Part shown: piece by piece, positions 25,876 to 34,122 of the stretch | How the letters are laid out: each line of letters opens with the position of its first letter | How positions within the stretch are numbered: the first letter of the stretch is position 1 | Origin: Saprospiraceae bacterium | GTDB taxonomy: Bacteria; Bacteroidota; Bacteroidia; Chitinophagales; Saprospiraceae | Assembly (NCBI GenBank): GCA_958295895.1 | Contig: CATQHI010000003.1 | Coordinates: 62,001 to 126,000, forward strand | Direction of reading: 5' to 3' | DNA: 64,000 bases | Made by a program: the position numbers and the translations under genes | Notes under the pieces: generated by a model | The model's database searches: none | What the model was told of the DNA's origin: nothing | Seen by the model: only the letters and a program-made list of their open reading frames with translations

Positions 25876-26466
25876 ATGCCGCCGACTTTGCCCTTGCTCA
25901 CCACCTCGGCCTACTTTCCCCCTCTGATTTGGTTCGTTAGCGCCCTCGCCGCTGGCACCTGGCAGTGGGAGGCCCACGAAACCTACCAGAAGGGCGGCTG
26001 GCGCAGTCGTTGTCGCATCCTCACCGCCAACGGTCCATTGCTCTTATCCGTGCCGCTCCGGGGCGGCAAGCACCAGCAGATGCCCATCCGCGAGGTACTG
26101 ATCGATGAGCGCACGGACTGGCGGCGGCAGCATGCACAAGCCATCCGCTCAGCTTACGGCCGTTCTCCTTACTTCGAGTATTATGGGGAAGAGGTATTGC
26201 AACTAATTCAGCGACAGTGCGATACGCTATGGAACTACAACTTAGCTATCACCAGAGGTATGATTCAACTTTTAGATTTACCCCTTTCGCTCAGTTTTAC
26301 AACCTCATTCCGGGGCGGGGCCGCAGGTGCGAAGTTGGTGGGAGGCGCACAGGGACTAGCTTCGTACCCCCAGGTCTTTTCCGATCGGTTCGGCTTCGTG
26401 GATGAGCTGTCGGTACTGGATGGCTTGTTTTGTTTGGGGCCTACCTTTACCCCATGGCAAACCTAA
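25876..26466 (+). CDS. WbqC family protein
   Basis: A 196-residue protein with the WbqC-like signature: STSAYFPPLIWF-type start, THETYQKGGWRSRCRI-like segment (here EAHETYQKGGWRSRC) and LLSVPLRGGKHQQMPIREVLIDE. The family is found near surface-polysaccharide genes, and its biochemical role is not established. Residues RGGAAGA (about 146-152) are encoded by an exact copy of the dispersed 19-bp repeat, so this looks like a tolerated insertion in a loop. The last 13 bp overlap the start of the dynamin-like gene. Confidence 0.85.
   Translation: MPPTLPLLTTSAYFPPLIWFVSALAAGTWQWEAHETYQKGGWRSRCRILTANGPLLLSVPLRGGKHQQMPIREVLIDERTDWRRQHAQAIRSAYGRSPYFEYYGEEVLQLIQRQCDTLWNYNLAITRGMIQLLDLPLSLSFTTSFRGGAAGAKLVGGAQGLASYPQVFSDRFGFVDELSVLDGLFCLGPTFTPWQT
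26312..26330 (+). repeat. Dispersed GC-rich repeat, copy 5 (exact 19-mer)
   Basis: GGGGCGGGGCCGCAGGTGC in frame inside wbqC. Confidence 0.85.
26442..26449 (+). promoter_or_regulatory. Dynamin-gene -7-like element (TACCTTTA), 4 bp before the start codon
   Basis: One mismatch to TAnnTTTG with the same 4-bp spacing to the ATG at 26454 as at wbqC. It lies inside the end of wbqC, so the GTPase gene may have its own leaderless promoter. Confidence 0.5.
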
Positions 26467-28169
26467 TCGACGCCGGCCTCCAGGCTGACCGTGCCCGGCT
26501 GGAGGAGATTATCAAGCGACTGCACGAGCTGACCATCCGCATCGGACACGAGGACATGGCCCAGACCGTAAGCGACCTGCGCAACCGCATCTTCGAACCC
26601 TTCATGTTCGTGATTGTGGGCGAGGTGAAGGCCGGCAAGTCCAGTTTCGTCAACGCACTGCTGGCAACGGGGGAGGAGATCGCCAAGGCCGCCCCCCAGC
26701 CAATGACCGATACCATCCAGCAAATCATCTACGGGGAGGAGCGCCGCGAGGTCAACGTGAACCCCTACCTGAAAAAGATTTTCCTGCCCGTCGAGATTCT
26801 CAAGGAGATCGCTATCGTGGATACGCCGGGTACTAACACCATCGTGGCCCACCACCAGGAAATCACCGAGCAGTTCATTCCGGCCAGTGACCTGATTGTA
26901 TTTGTCTTCGAGGCCAAGAATCCCTACCGGCAGTCGGCCTGGGACTTTTTCCAGTACATCCACGGGGACTGGCGCAAGAAGACCATCTTCGTGCTGCAGC
27001 AAAAGGACCTGGCTACGGAGGATGAACTGGCCGTCAATCTCGCCGGCGTGGCGGAAAAAGCCACCAAAGAAGGCATCGAGCACCCCCGGGTATTCGCCGT
27101 TTCCGCTAAGCTGGAGCAAGCCGGGATGTACGATAGTGGCTTCGAGCCCCTGCGGCAGTACATCGCCGATAATATCACCGGCGGCCGGGCGCCCCGCCTA
27201 AAGCTGAATAATAGCGTACTGACCGCCCAGACCATCAACGGGCGCATCGCCGATGGACTGCTCCTACGCCGCAGTCAGTTCGAGGCCGATACCCACTTTC
27301 GCCAGGATATCCAGGACACCCTTGAGGAGCAGGCCGGCCAGAGCAATAAGCAGGTCGATCTGATGGTCGAAAATCTGCTGCTGACCTATGACAACATCAC
27401 CCGGGAAAAGCTAGCCGAGCTGCGCAACGGACTCAGTATGTTCGGTCTCGTAAAGCGTAGTGTAGCCTCCACCTTCGGTAGTACGCCGAGCGCCAAGACC
27501 TGGCTGGAGACCCTGGCCCGGGACCTGGAGACCGAGCTCAACGATAAGTTGCGTGCCCGCCTGAACGAAAACGTGGTGGACCTGGCCGAGAGCATCCAGC
27601 AGATGGTCAAGACCATCGACCTGAAGATTCGCAGTAGCCAGACGATTCTCAGCAACGACCACGAACTTTTCTCCAGCATTGCCGAGCGGCGCGAGAACGT
27701 GCTGCGCGATCTGCAGGACCAGTTTAATCGTTTTGTGAGCCGGACGGAGAACTTTACCGACGAAGCACTCTTCGCCGACCGCGAAAATTTGGCTCCAAAC
27801 TTGGCCGCCGGTGGAGGTATCGCCGCGCTGGGGGTCATTCTCATGGCACTCAGCACCCTGCCCGTGCTCGACGTCACCGGCGGGGTGCTCACCACCGTGG
27901 GCGTGATCTTCGCCGGCTTCAGCACCCGGGGCAAGCGCCGCCGGATCGTAGAAAGCTTCGAGCAGGAAATCATCACCGGTCGCAATCGCCTAGCCACCGA
28001 GCTGGAAGAAAAACTAAAGGCCTACATCACCACCCTACGCCGGCGCATCGAGGCCAATTTCGGTCGTTTCGACGAGATGCTGGACCGGGAGCAGAAGAAC
28101 CTGCTCATCCTGGAGGGCACGCACGCGGAGGTAGACAAGGAGCTAGCCAAGCTCAGTGAGACGATCTGA
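26454..28169 (+). CDS. Bacterial dynamin-like GTPase
   Basis: A 571-residue dynamin-superfamily protein. The P-loop is GEVKAGKSSFVNALL (Lys62-Ser63), the G2 threonine is in QPMTDTIQQI and G3 is VDTPGTNT. The middle is helical and coiled-coil-like. Near residue 450 two hydrophobic stretches (GGIAALGVILMALSTLP and GVLTTVGVIFAGF) form a membrane-inserting paddle as in bacterial dynamin-like proteins, followed by a basic patch (RGKRRRI) and a C-terminal helix. It probably remodels or protects the cytoplasmic membrane. The stop codon overlaps the next start (TGATG). Confidence 0.9.
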   Translation: MANLIDAGLQADRARLEEIIKRLHELTIRIGHEDMAQTVSDLRNRIFEPFMFVIVGEVKAGKSSFVNALLATGEEIAKAAPQPMTDTIQQIIYGEERREVNVNPYLKKIFLPVEILKEIAIVDTPGTNTIVAHHQEITEQFIPASDLIVFVFEAKNPYRQSAWDFFQYIHGDWRKKTIFVLQQKDLATEDELAVNLAGVAEKATKEGIEHPRVFAVSAKLEQAGMYDSGFEPLRQYIADNITGGRAPRLKLNNSVLTAQTINGRIADGLLLRRSQFEADTHFRQDIQDTLEEQAGQSNKQVDLMVENLLLTYDNITREKLAELRNGLSMFGLVKRSVASTFGSTPSAKTWLETLARDLETELNDKLRARLNENVVDLAESIQQMVKTIDLKIRSSQTILSNDHELFSSIAERRENVLRDLQDQFNRFVSRTENFTDEALFADRENLAPNLAAGGGIAALGVILMALSTLPVLDVTGGVLTTVGVIFAGFSTRGKRRRIVESFEQEIITGRNRLATELEEKLKAYITTLRRRIEANFGRFDEMLDREQKNLLILEGTHAEVDKELAKLSETI

Positions 28170-28753
28170 TGCGCTACTTTTTGCTCGACAAGCCCTACGG
28201 CGTGCTGAGTCAGTTTAGCCGGGAGCTAGCCACGCACCGGACGCTGGCTGATGTATACGACTTTCCGCCCCACGTCTATCCGGTCGGCAGACTGGATCGC
28301 GACAGCGAGGGGCTGCTGCTCCTGACCGACGATACCCGGCTCAATTACCGATTGCTGCAGCCAGCTCACGGACACCGGCGTACCTACCACGTGCAGGTAG
28401 AGGGCGCGGTCGGGGAGGAGGCCACGGCGGCACTCGCGGCTGGTGTGACAATCCGCCTAAAGGGCCGGGAGCACCGTAGTCGTCCGGTGGTAGTCGAACG
28501 GATTGCACCTGCGTACTCGCCCAGAATGCCGCCTATCCGGCAACGCAAGCATATTCCCGATACGTGGTTATCCTTGACGCTGACGGAGGGTAAAAATCGG
28601 CAGGTGCGCCGCATGTGTGCCGCGGTAGGCCACCCCGTGCTGCGCTTGGTTCGCTACGCCATTGGCGAGGTGACGCTGGCTGACCTGGCGGGGCAACATG
28701 TGCGTGAGGTAGGGGTTAATTGGCTGAGTCAGCGGCTCGGATTGCTGAAATAA
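28169..28753 (+). CDS. Pseudouridine synthase, RsuA/RluE family
   Basis: A 194-residue stand-alone catalytic domain without an S4 RNA-binding domain. The active-site motif is VYPVGRLDRDSEGLLLLT with the catalytic Asp in GRLDRDSEG, and EGKNRQVRRMCAAVGHPVLRLVR is the second signature. It isomerises uridine in rRNA. Compactness and LDKPYGVLSQF at the start resemble RluE, which modifies a single 23S rRNA position, but the exact target is inferred. Coupled to the dynamin-like gene by a one-base stop/start overlap. Confidence 0.92.
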   Translation: MRYFLLDKPYGVLSQFSRELATHRTLADVYDFPPHVYPVGRLDRDSEGLLLLTDDTRLNYRLLQPAHGHRRTYHVQVEGAVGEEATAALAAGVTIRLKGREHRSRPVVVERIAPAYSPRMPPIRQRKHIPDTWLSLTLTEGKNRQVRRMCAAVGHPVLRLVRYAIGEVTLADLAGQHVREVGVNWLSQRLGLLK

Positions 28754-28755
28754 CG

Positions 28756-28763
28756 TACTTTCG
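28756..28763 (+). promoter_or_regulatory. Possible -7 element (TACTTTCG) for the PspC gene
   Basis: One mismatch to TAnnTTTG. It begins directly after the pseudouridine synthase stop and lies 20 bp before the ATG at 28784. Confidence 0.4.
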
Positions 28764-28783
28764 AACCCTTACTAACGGTACCG

Positions 28784-28999
28784 ATGGAACGATTTCGTAG
28801 AACGGTGGAACACTCGGCCTTCGGCGTCTGCGCCTGGCTGGGAGACAAAATGGGCATCCCGCGGGCGCGGGTGCGGACCTACTTTATTTACCTCTCCTGC
28901 CTGTCCCTGGGGTCTTCCCTCCTCTTTTATTTCTTCGCGGCCTTCTGGCTCAACGTGCGCAACTACATGCGGGAGGGCCGGCGGCAGATGGGCTGGTAG
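28784..28999 (+). CDS. PspC domain small membrane protein
   Basis: A 71-residue protein made of a single PspC domain: VCAWLGDKMGIPRARVRTYF followed by one hydrophobic segment (LSCLSLGSSLLFYFFAAFWL) and a short basic tail. PspC proteins are toxins/sensors of envelope stress in the phage-shock response of other bacteria. No PspA or PspB is nearby. Confidence 0.85.
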   Translation: MERFRRTVEHSAFGVCAWLGDKMGIPRARVRTYFIYLSCLSLGSSLLFYFFAAFWLNVRNYMREGRRQMGW

Positions 29000-29014
29000 A
29001 TCGGTAGGGCAGCT

Positions 29015-30010
29015 ATGTACACCCCGCCTACCACTGCATTATTAGCCTGGTCGGAGCGCGTAGGGGAGGCCGCGGCGGCCGGCCAGCCCTTCTTTTTTCT
29101 GCTCGATTTTGAGCTCCAACGGCCACGTTTTTTTACGGAGCGGGAGTGGCTGCGGCCGGGTAATCTGGCCTTTGATTTTCCCGGGCGGCCCGATCCTCAG
29201 CCCGAAACTACGCGGGTCGCACAGATCACGGCGCAGGCCATAGCTACCTCACAGTACCGGGAGGCGTTTGCGACCGTCCAACGCGGACTGCAGCGGGGCG
29301 ATAGCTTCCTGACTAACCTGACCTTTCCTACGCCGATCGCGCTGGACGTTGACCTGCGGACGGTGTACGGGGCGGTGGAGGCTAAGTACCGGGTGCTGCT
29401 AGCGGATGAATTCGTCTGCTTCAGCCCCGAAACCTTCGTCACCATCGACCGGGAGGGCTACATCGCCACGAGTCCGATGAAGGGGACGGCAGCGGACACC
29501 CCGGCCGACCGTGCGGCCCTACTCAGCGACCCTAAGGAGGTAGCCGAGCATGCCACCATCGTGGATCTACTGCGTAACGACCTGAGTCAGGTAGCGCGCA
29601 GGGTACGGGTGACCGACTACCGCTACCTGCTGGCTACGGAGCGCGGCGGGGGCGCACTGGTGCAGACGAGCTCCGACGTTGGGGGACAGCTACCCAAAAA
29701 CTGGCGGACTACCCTTGGGGCAACGTTACTGCGACTCCTTCCGGCCGGCTCGGTAAGCGGAGCGCCGAAGTCCGCCACCCTGGAGGTGATCCGCCAGGCG
29801 GAAGGGCAGGACCGGGGGTACTACTGCGGAGTTGCGGGCTACTACGATGGACAGCGGCTCGATACCTGCGTCCTGATTCGCTACATTGTTCACCGCGGGG
29901 GCAGGTATTATTTCCACTCCGGGGGGGGAATCACTGCCCGGAGCGACCGGGAAGGGGAATACCGGGAGATGAATGCAAAAATCAGACTACCGCTGCGGGC
30001 CACTCAGTAA
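29015..30010 (+). CDS. pabB: Aminodeoxychorismate synthase component I
   Basis: A 331-residue chorismate-binding enzyme. SPMKGTAADTPADRAALLSD contains the PxKGT lysine that marks aminodeoxychorismate synthase rather than anthranilate synthase. VDLLRNDLSQVAR, LLPAGSVSGAPKSATLEVI and YCGVAGYYDGQRLDTCVLIR complete the chorismate site. It is shorter at the N-terminus than E. coli PabB (about 450), common for Bacteroidota. With glutamine amidotransferase it makes 4-amino-4-deoxychorismate for folate, which the next gene product (PabC) cleaves. Confidence 0.93.
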   Translation: MYTPPTTALLAWSERVGEAAAAGQPFFFLLDFELQRPRFFTEREWLRPGNLAFDFPGRPDPQPETTRVAQITAQAIATSQYREAFATVQRGLQRGDSFLTNLTFPTPIALDVDLRTVYGAVEAKYRVLLADEFVCFSPETFVTIDREGYIATSPMKGTAADTPADRAALLSDPKEVAEHATIVDLLRNDLSQVARRVRVTDYRYLLATERGGGALVQTSSDVGGQLPKNWRTTLGATLLRLLPAGSVSGAPKSATLEVIRQAEGQDRGYYCGVAGYYDGQRLDTCVLIRYIVHRGGRYYFHSGGGITARSDREGEYREMNAKIRLPLRATQ

Positions 30011-30074
30011 CGGAACTACTTCACCTATTCTGCCACCTACCTATCTTGCCGCCCCTCGCTAAATGTCGTAATTT

Positions 30075-30713
30075 TTGTCCCTTTCGAGTCCTATTCCTCC
30101 GCTGCTGGAAACCATCCGCCTGGTCGATGGAACCGCCCCGCTCCTTGACTTTCACCAGCAACGGGTAGACCGCTCACGCAGAGCCTATTACGGAAAATCG
30201 CCCGCATTCAAACTAGTGGATGTACTGGATAAAATCGATCTACCTTCTACGGGTACGCATAAGCTGCGCCTCATCTACGCTAGCGAACTACACAGTCACG
30301 AGATCACTCCCTACGAGGTAGGACCGGTACGTAGCCTCCGCGTCGTAGCGGATGACGGACTGCGCTATGGGCGTAAATATGTGGACCGCCGGGGCATTGC
30401 CGACCTGTATGCCCGGCGGGGGGAGTGCGACGACATCCTCATCGTACAGCGGGGGTACCTTACGGATACGAGCTACGCTAACATCGCCCTCTACGATGGC
30501 GCGCAGTGGTACACCCCCGCCTGGCCCCTGCTGCGGGGCACGCGGCGGGAAGAGCTACTGCAGGCCGGGGTGCTTCGTCCGTCCGTGATCCGGCTACGCG
30601 ATCTACCCCAATTCGAGTGTATCCGGCTCATCAACGCTATGCTACCCTGGGGCGAGGGCCCTACGGTGGTGACGACGGCCGTGCGGGGGGTGCAGGAGTT
30701 ATTGGGCCGTTAG
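30075..30713 (+). CDS. pabC: Aminodeoxychorismate lyase, class IV aminotransferase family
   Basis: A 212-residue fold-type IV PLP enzyme. LLETIRLVDGTAPLLDFHQQRVDRSR is the classic start, Lys in GRKYVDRRG is the likely PLP lysine, and LTDTSYANIALYDG plus TPAWPLLRGTRREELL are the substrate-side motifs. Paired 64 bp downstream of pabB, it should release pyruvate to give 4-aminobenzoate for folate. No in-frame ATG precedes the conserved region. The TTG at 30075 is the best start I can see, though it overlaps a promoter-like TAATTTTT, so the true start may be a few codons later. Confidence 0.88.
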   Translation: MSLSSPIPPLLETIRLVDGTAPLLDFHQQRVDRSRRAYYGKSPAFKLVDVLDKIDLPSTGTHKLRLIYASELHSHEITPYEVGPVRSLRVVADDGLRYGRKYVDRRGIADLYARRGECDDILIVQRGYLTDTSYANIALYDGAQWYTPAWPLLRGTRREELLQAGVLRPSVIRLRDLPQFECIRLINAMLPWGEGPTVVTTAVRGVQELLGR

Positions 30714-30762
30714 GACATTTTACCCCCTACGGTCATTGAACTAATGGGGCGTTATGTAAATT

Positions 30763-30768
30763 AGGAGG
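30763..30768 (+). promoter_or_regulatory. Strong Shine-Dalgarno (AGGAGG) before the inositol operon
   Basis: AGGAGG is a full anti-SD match, unusual in Bacteroidota, which mostly do not use it. It is 7 nt before an in-frame ATT (30776) and 16 nt before the TTG at 30785. The spacing favours initiation at ATT. The 71-bp gap before it holds only a weak CCCC/GGGG hairpin. Confidence 0.5.
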
Positions 30769-30784
30769 CAAAACCATTCCCAAC

Positions 30785-32035
30785 TTGAACTCAATAAACG
30801 AGGAGGCGGACCGCGGTCCGCTTGGCATAGCGATCATCGGGCTCGGTGGCGCCGTAGCCACCACCGCCGTAGCCGGCACATTACTTATTCAACGCGGTGA
30901 GCAAGGCACGACCGGTCTACCGCTCGCCGAACACAGCGACCTGGACCTCACCCCCTATACCGAGCTTCACTTCCGGGGCTGGGATCTATACGACGATAAT
31001 CTGCACGCCGCGGCCAAGCACCACCGGGTACTCGACCGGGAGCAGCTCGACGCCGTGGAAAAGGATTTACAGAAGATGCGCCCCTGGCCCGCCATCAGCA
31101 ACCGCAATTACTGCGAGGGCGTAGTCGGGGCCGCCGATAGCACCGAGACCCACCGTGAGCTAATCGCCGATATTCAGAACCGGCTGCGGGAGTTTGCCGC
31201 CGAGATCGGTGGCCGCGTCGTGGTGATTAACCTAGCCAGCACCGAACACGCTATCGACCCCAAGGAGACTATCTACCAGTCCGTAGATGCCTTCGAGCGC
31301 GGCGTGGAGGCCAACGATACCTCCATCAGCCCAGCCATGCTCTACGCCTACGCCTGTATCACCGCCGGCGTACCCTACGGTAACTTCACCCCCAGCCGCG
31401 CCGCCGATATCCCCGCGCTGCGCAAACTCGCTAATGAGCGTAACGTACCCGTAGCCGGTAAGGACGGCAAAACGGGCCAGACCTACATCAAGACCGTTCT
31501 GGCCCCGGCCCTGCGCGCCCGCGCCCTGCACGTGGACGGGTGGTTCTCGACCAACATCCTCGGCAATCGCGACGGGGAGGCCCTCCGTACGCCTAAGTCG
31601 TTGGAAAATAAGATCACCACGAAGGGTGACGTGCTCACCAACTGTCTGGGGTATCCCGTGGAGAGCCACCTGGTGCGGATCAATTACTATAAACCCCGCG
31701 GCGACGATAAGGAGGCCTGGGACAACATCGATATCTCCGGCTTCCTGGGTCAGCGCATGCAGATTAAGGTGGATTTCCTGTGTAAGGATAGCATCCTGGC
31801 CGCTCCCCTGGCCATCGAGATCGCCCGCTGTCTGGATCTTGCCGGCCGCCGGGGACGCGGCGGGGTAGTGGAGTCGCTCGGTGTATTTTTCAAGGCACCG
31901 ATGACCCGGGAGGGCGGGGCGCCTAACCACAATTTCGCCGAGCAACAACTTGAGCTGCTCCGCTGGCTTCACGAGACCGATGCCATGGCATCGCACAGCG
32001 CCGCCACCCCGGCCTCCGATACCGTCGCTGCCTGA
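30785..32035 (+). CDS. ino1: Inositol-3-phosphate synthase
   Basis: A 416-residue NAD-dependent enzyme converting glucose 6-phosphate to inositol 3-phosphate. It has the Rossmann loop GLGGAVATT (19-27), the catalytic lysine segment AGKDGKTGQTYIKTVLAP (225-242; compare DxKSGQTKxKS in eukaryotic enzymes), the STNILGNRDGEAL motif (255-267) and GDDKEAWDNIDISG near residue 312. It is the first gene of a nine-gene operon. The start is uncertain: TTG at 30785 is assigned, but the AGGAGG at 30763 is better placed for an ATT three codons upstream. In this operon the product is likely the inositol acceptor for the GT4 glycosyltransferase. Confidence 0.93.
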   Translation: MNSINEEADRGPLGIAIIGLGGAVATTAVAGTLLIQRGEQGTTGLPLAEHSDLDLTPYTELHFRGWDLYDDNLHAAAKHHRVLDREQLDAVEKDLQKMRPWPAISNRNYCEGVVGAADSTETHRELIADIQNRLREFAAEIGGRVVVINLASTEHAIDPKETIYQSVDAFERGVEANDTSISPAMLYAYACITAGVPYGNFTPSRAADIPALRKLANERNVPVAGKDGKTGQTYIKTVLAPALRARALHVDGWFSTNILGNRDGEALRTPKSLENKITTKGDVLTNCLGYPVESHLVRINYYKPRGDDKEAWDNIDISGFLGQRMQIKVDFLCKDSILAAPLAIEIARCLDLAGRRGRGGVVESLGVFFKAPMTREGGAPNHNFAEQQLELLRWLHETDAMASHSAATPASDTVAA

Positions 32036-32041
32036 CCGCCG

Positions 32042-32974
32042 ATGTTGCCGACCCTTGATTTAGTACGTACCGCAGGTCTGCTGGCCGAACTGCAGGACCT
32101 CAAACGGCTGCAACCCGCCCACCTGCCCCATAGTATCGCTACGGAGCTGTTCCGCGAGGCCTGGATGCGTGTGCTGCGGGGAGACGATACTACTGAGGTG
32201 GCCTTACGTACCACGCTGGTTGCCCTGACCAGTGTGCTGTTTCCGGGAGCGGATGGACGCTTCTTTACCGTGGCCGGACTGGATGAAACTGACATAGCGG
32301 AGGTGCTGCACAACGCGCTACGCCGTACCGGCGGTAGGGTGCTGGAGGGGCAGTTGTACGATCGACTCGCGGCCGGGATTCCCGACCTGGCGCAACAATT
32401 CGCCGGCCACGCCGAACAGGTGTACGAACTGCTTCCCGAAGCCCTCGTGGTGCTCTGCGACCAACCGCGAGCCGGTGCCACGCATCCGGAACTGCCCCGT
32501 TTAGTCCTAAGCCCGCCGGAGATGCACTCCGATCACTGCCTGATGACGGCCGTCTACGCCGTACTTTTTGCCGAGCAGTACGGAGCCAATCCTGGCACAG
32601 CCTTTCTGGGGGCGCTGGCCCATCACCTACACAATGCCTACCTACCCGACTGTGGCTACGCCGGAGAGCTCTGCCTGGGCCGCCACCTTCAGCAGGTGAT
32701 ACAAAACTGCCGGGCGGAAGCGCTCGCACAGTTCCCGTCGCAGCTGCGGCCCCGCATCACGGAGGCGCTGTACCACCACGAGCGAATTGACACGCCGGAA
32801 GGTCTGGCGATCAGTGCCGGAGACGTGCTCGACCGGGTCATCGACGTGAAGTGGCGAACGCGCGCCGCTGCGGTCACCGATCAGGATATCCTAGGTGAGC
32901 TGGACCTGGTACACCCCGGTCCACTCAAGGATTTTCAGACCGAGCTGCTAAGTGCCACCGGCTTATGGGGGTAG
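32042..32974 (+). CDS. HD-domain protein of unknown specificity (candidate phosphohydrolase)
   Basis: A 310-residue protein. Its second half has HD-superfamily-like metal ligands: HSDHCLMTAVYA (His162, His165), LAHHLHNAYLPDCG (194-204), EALYHHERIDTPEGLAIS (His245-His246) and AGDVLDRVID (Asp261). The first half is helical without recognised motifs. HD proteins hydrolyse phosphate esters or act as oxygenases (MIOX-like di-iron forms). In this operon it is a candidate phosphatase for inositol phosphate or its glycoside, or an inositol oxygenase-like enzyme. That role is inference. Six bases separate it from ino1, and it overlaps the next gene by 10 bp. Confidence 0.75.
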   Translation: MLPTLDLVRTAGLLAELQDLKRLQPAHLPHSIATELFREAWMRVLRGDDTTEVALRTTLVALTSVLFPGADGRFFTVAGLDETDIAEVLHNALRRTGGRVLEGQLYDRLAAGIPDLAQQFAGHAEQVYELLPEALVVLCDQPRAGATHPELPRLVLSPPEMHSDHCLMTAVYAVLFAEQYGANPGTAFLGALAHHLHNAYLPDCGYAGELCLGRHLQQVIQNCRAEALAQFPSQLRPRITEALYHHERIDTPEGLAISAGDVLDRVIDVKWRTRAAAVTDQDILGELDLVHPGPLKDFQTELLSATGLWG

Positions 32975-34122
32975 TGCTGCTGAGTCCCACGAACGGCCGC
33001 CCCCTGGTGCCGCGGGGACCGCATCTGCTCAGCGACGGGGAACGACTGTGGCCCATAGTAGAGGGCATTGCCTACCTGCGAGCCAGGGAAGAGTTGCGCC
33101 TGGCCGTAGTCGAGGCCCTACAGGCTGACCGGGAGGGCCAGGCAGTAAGGTTGCTACTGGCGGATCAGGATCGCTTTAGCCCCACCAGTCCACCGGATGA
33201 TGCCGCGCTGAATATCCTCCTCGAAGCCGGGGAGGAACTGACGCTGCGCCGGGCCATGGAGCTGCTCCATTTCGGCCCGGTAGCGGACTATTTCACCCAC
33301 CGCTGGTCCTCGCCAACCTTTGTGGGGGGATTGCGATTGCTGGAGCTGAGTGTGCCCAACCGAGACGGCCGGGTGGTAGAGTATGCCTGTGGCATCGGCC
33401 ATTTTCTACGGGAACTGGAGTCAATGGGCGTCAAGACCGTAGGCGTAGACATTGTATGGGCCAAGCTCTGGCTGGCACGCCGGTTTATGGGCGTGACTGG
33501 AACCCTGATCTGCGGTGATGTAGAAACTGGAACGGTGGTCGAGCCGGCCGAACGGTGCACCGTATTCTGTCACGATGCCCTGTACTTCTTGGAGCACAAG
33601 CAGTCCGCGCTCGACAACATGCGTCGCGCAGCGGCCGGGGGTAGGGTAGCAGTGGGGCACGTGCACACCCGGCTGGACCAGCACCGGGTCGGCTTTGCGG
33701 AGACGCTCACTGTCTATCGCCAGTTGACCCCGGGCACTACTGAGGACGACCGCTCGTACATTACCGCCTGGTTTACCGAAGGTCTGCCAACTGCGGCGAC
33801 CCAGCACAGCAGTGCCGTAGCCTGGATGGAAGGGGAAACCCTACCCGTTGCAGAGCAGCTGCACTTTAGGCCGGCACTAAGTGATCTGCAGCAGAATCCC
33901 CTACTCGGTCCCGGTGAGGTACGCTGGCCCACACAAGGGTGGCAACGGGAGTACCAGGAGGACGCCGCGCACATCGGTCCGTATACCCTTACGGACCTCG
34001 TGGCCGACCCGCTGGTGCAGCAGCTCGTGACCGGCTTAAGAGAGGTAAGCGACCTCTCCAAACAAGAGCGCCTTTCCCTCTACCGCCGCCAGGCACTGCT
34101 CAACCTACCCCCCCAGTGGTGA
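32965..34122 (+). CDS. Class I SAM-dependent methyltransferase with degenerate Trm112-like N-terminus
   Basis: A 385-residue protein. Residues about 1-40 (LSPTNGRPL, then LLSDGERLWPIVEGIAYLRA) resemble the Trm112-like ribbon that precedes many methyltransferases, but the zinc cysteines are missing. The Rossmann domain shows motif I VVEYACGIGHFLRELE and GVKTVGVDIVWAKL about residues 133-160. HDALYFLEHKQSALDNMRRA is the post-motif region. The last 100 residues are unusual. The substrate is unknown. A hydroxyl, amine or thiol of the operon's product is the likely target. It overlaps the next gene by 4 bp (GTGA). Confidence 0.83.
   Translation: MGVVLLSPTNGRPLVPRGPHLLSDGERLWPIVEGIAYLRAREELRLAVVEALQADREGQAVRLLLADQDRFSPTSPPDDAALNILLEAGEELTLRRAMELLHFGPVADYFTHRWSSPTFVGGLRLLELSVPNRDGRVVEYACGIGHFLRELESMGVKTVGVDIVWAKLWLARRFMGVTGTLICGDVETGTVVEPAERCTVFCHDALYFLEHKQSALDNMRRAAAGGRVAVGHVHTRLDQHRVGFAETLTVYRQLTPGTTEDDRSYITAWFTEGLPTAATQHSSAVAWMEGETLPVAEQLHFRPALSDLQQNPLLGPGEVRWPTQGWQREYQEDAAHIGPYTLTDLVADPLVQQLVTGLREVSDLSKQERLSLYRRQALLNLPPQW

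Noticed and set aside
26312-26330. The repeat as a frameshift or break in wbqC
   Set aside because: The frame continues through it and the downstream sequence still reads as the end of the same protein.
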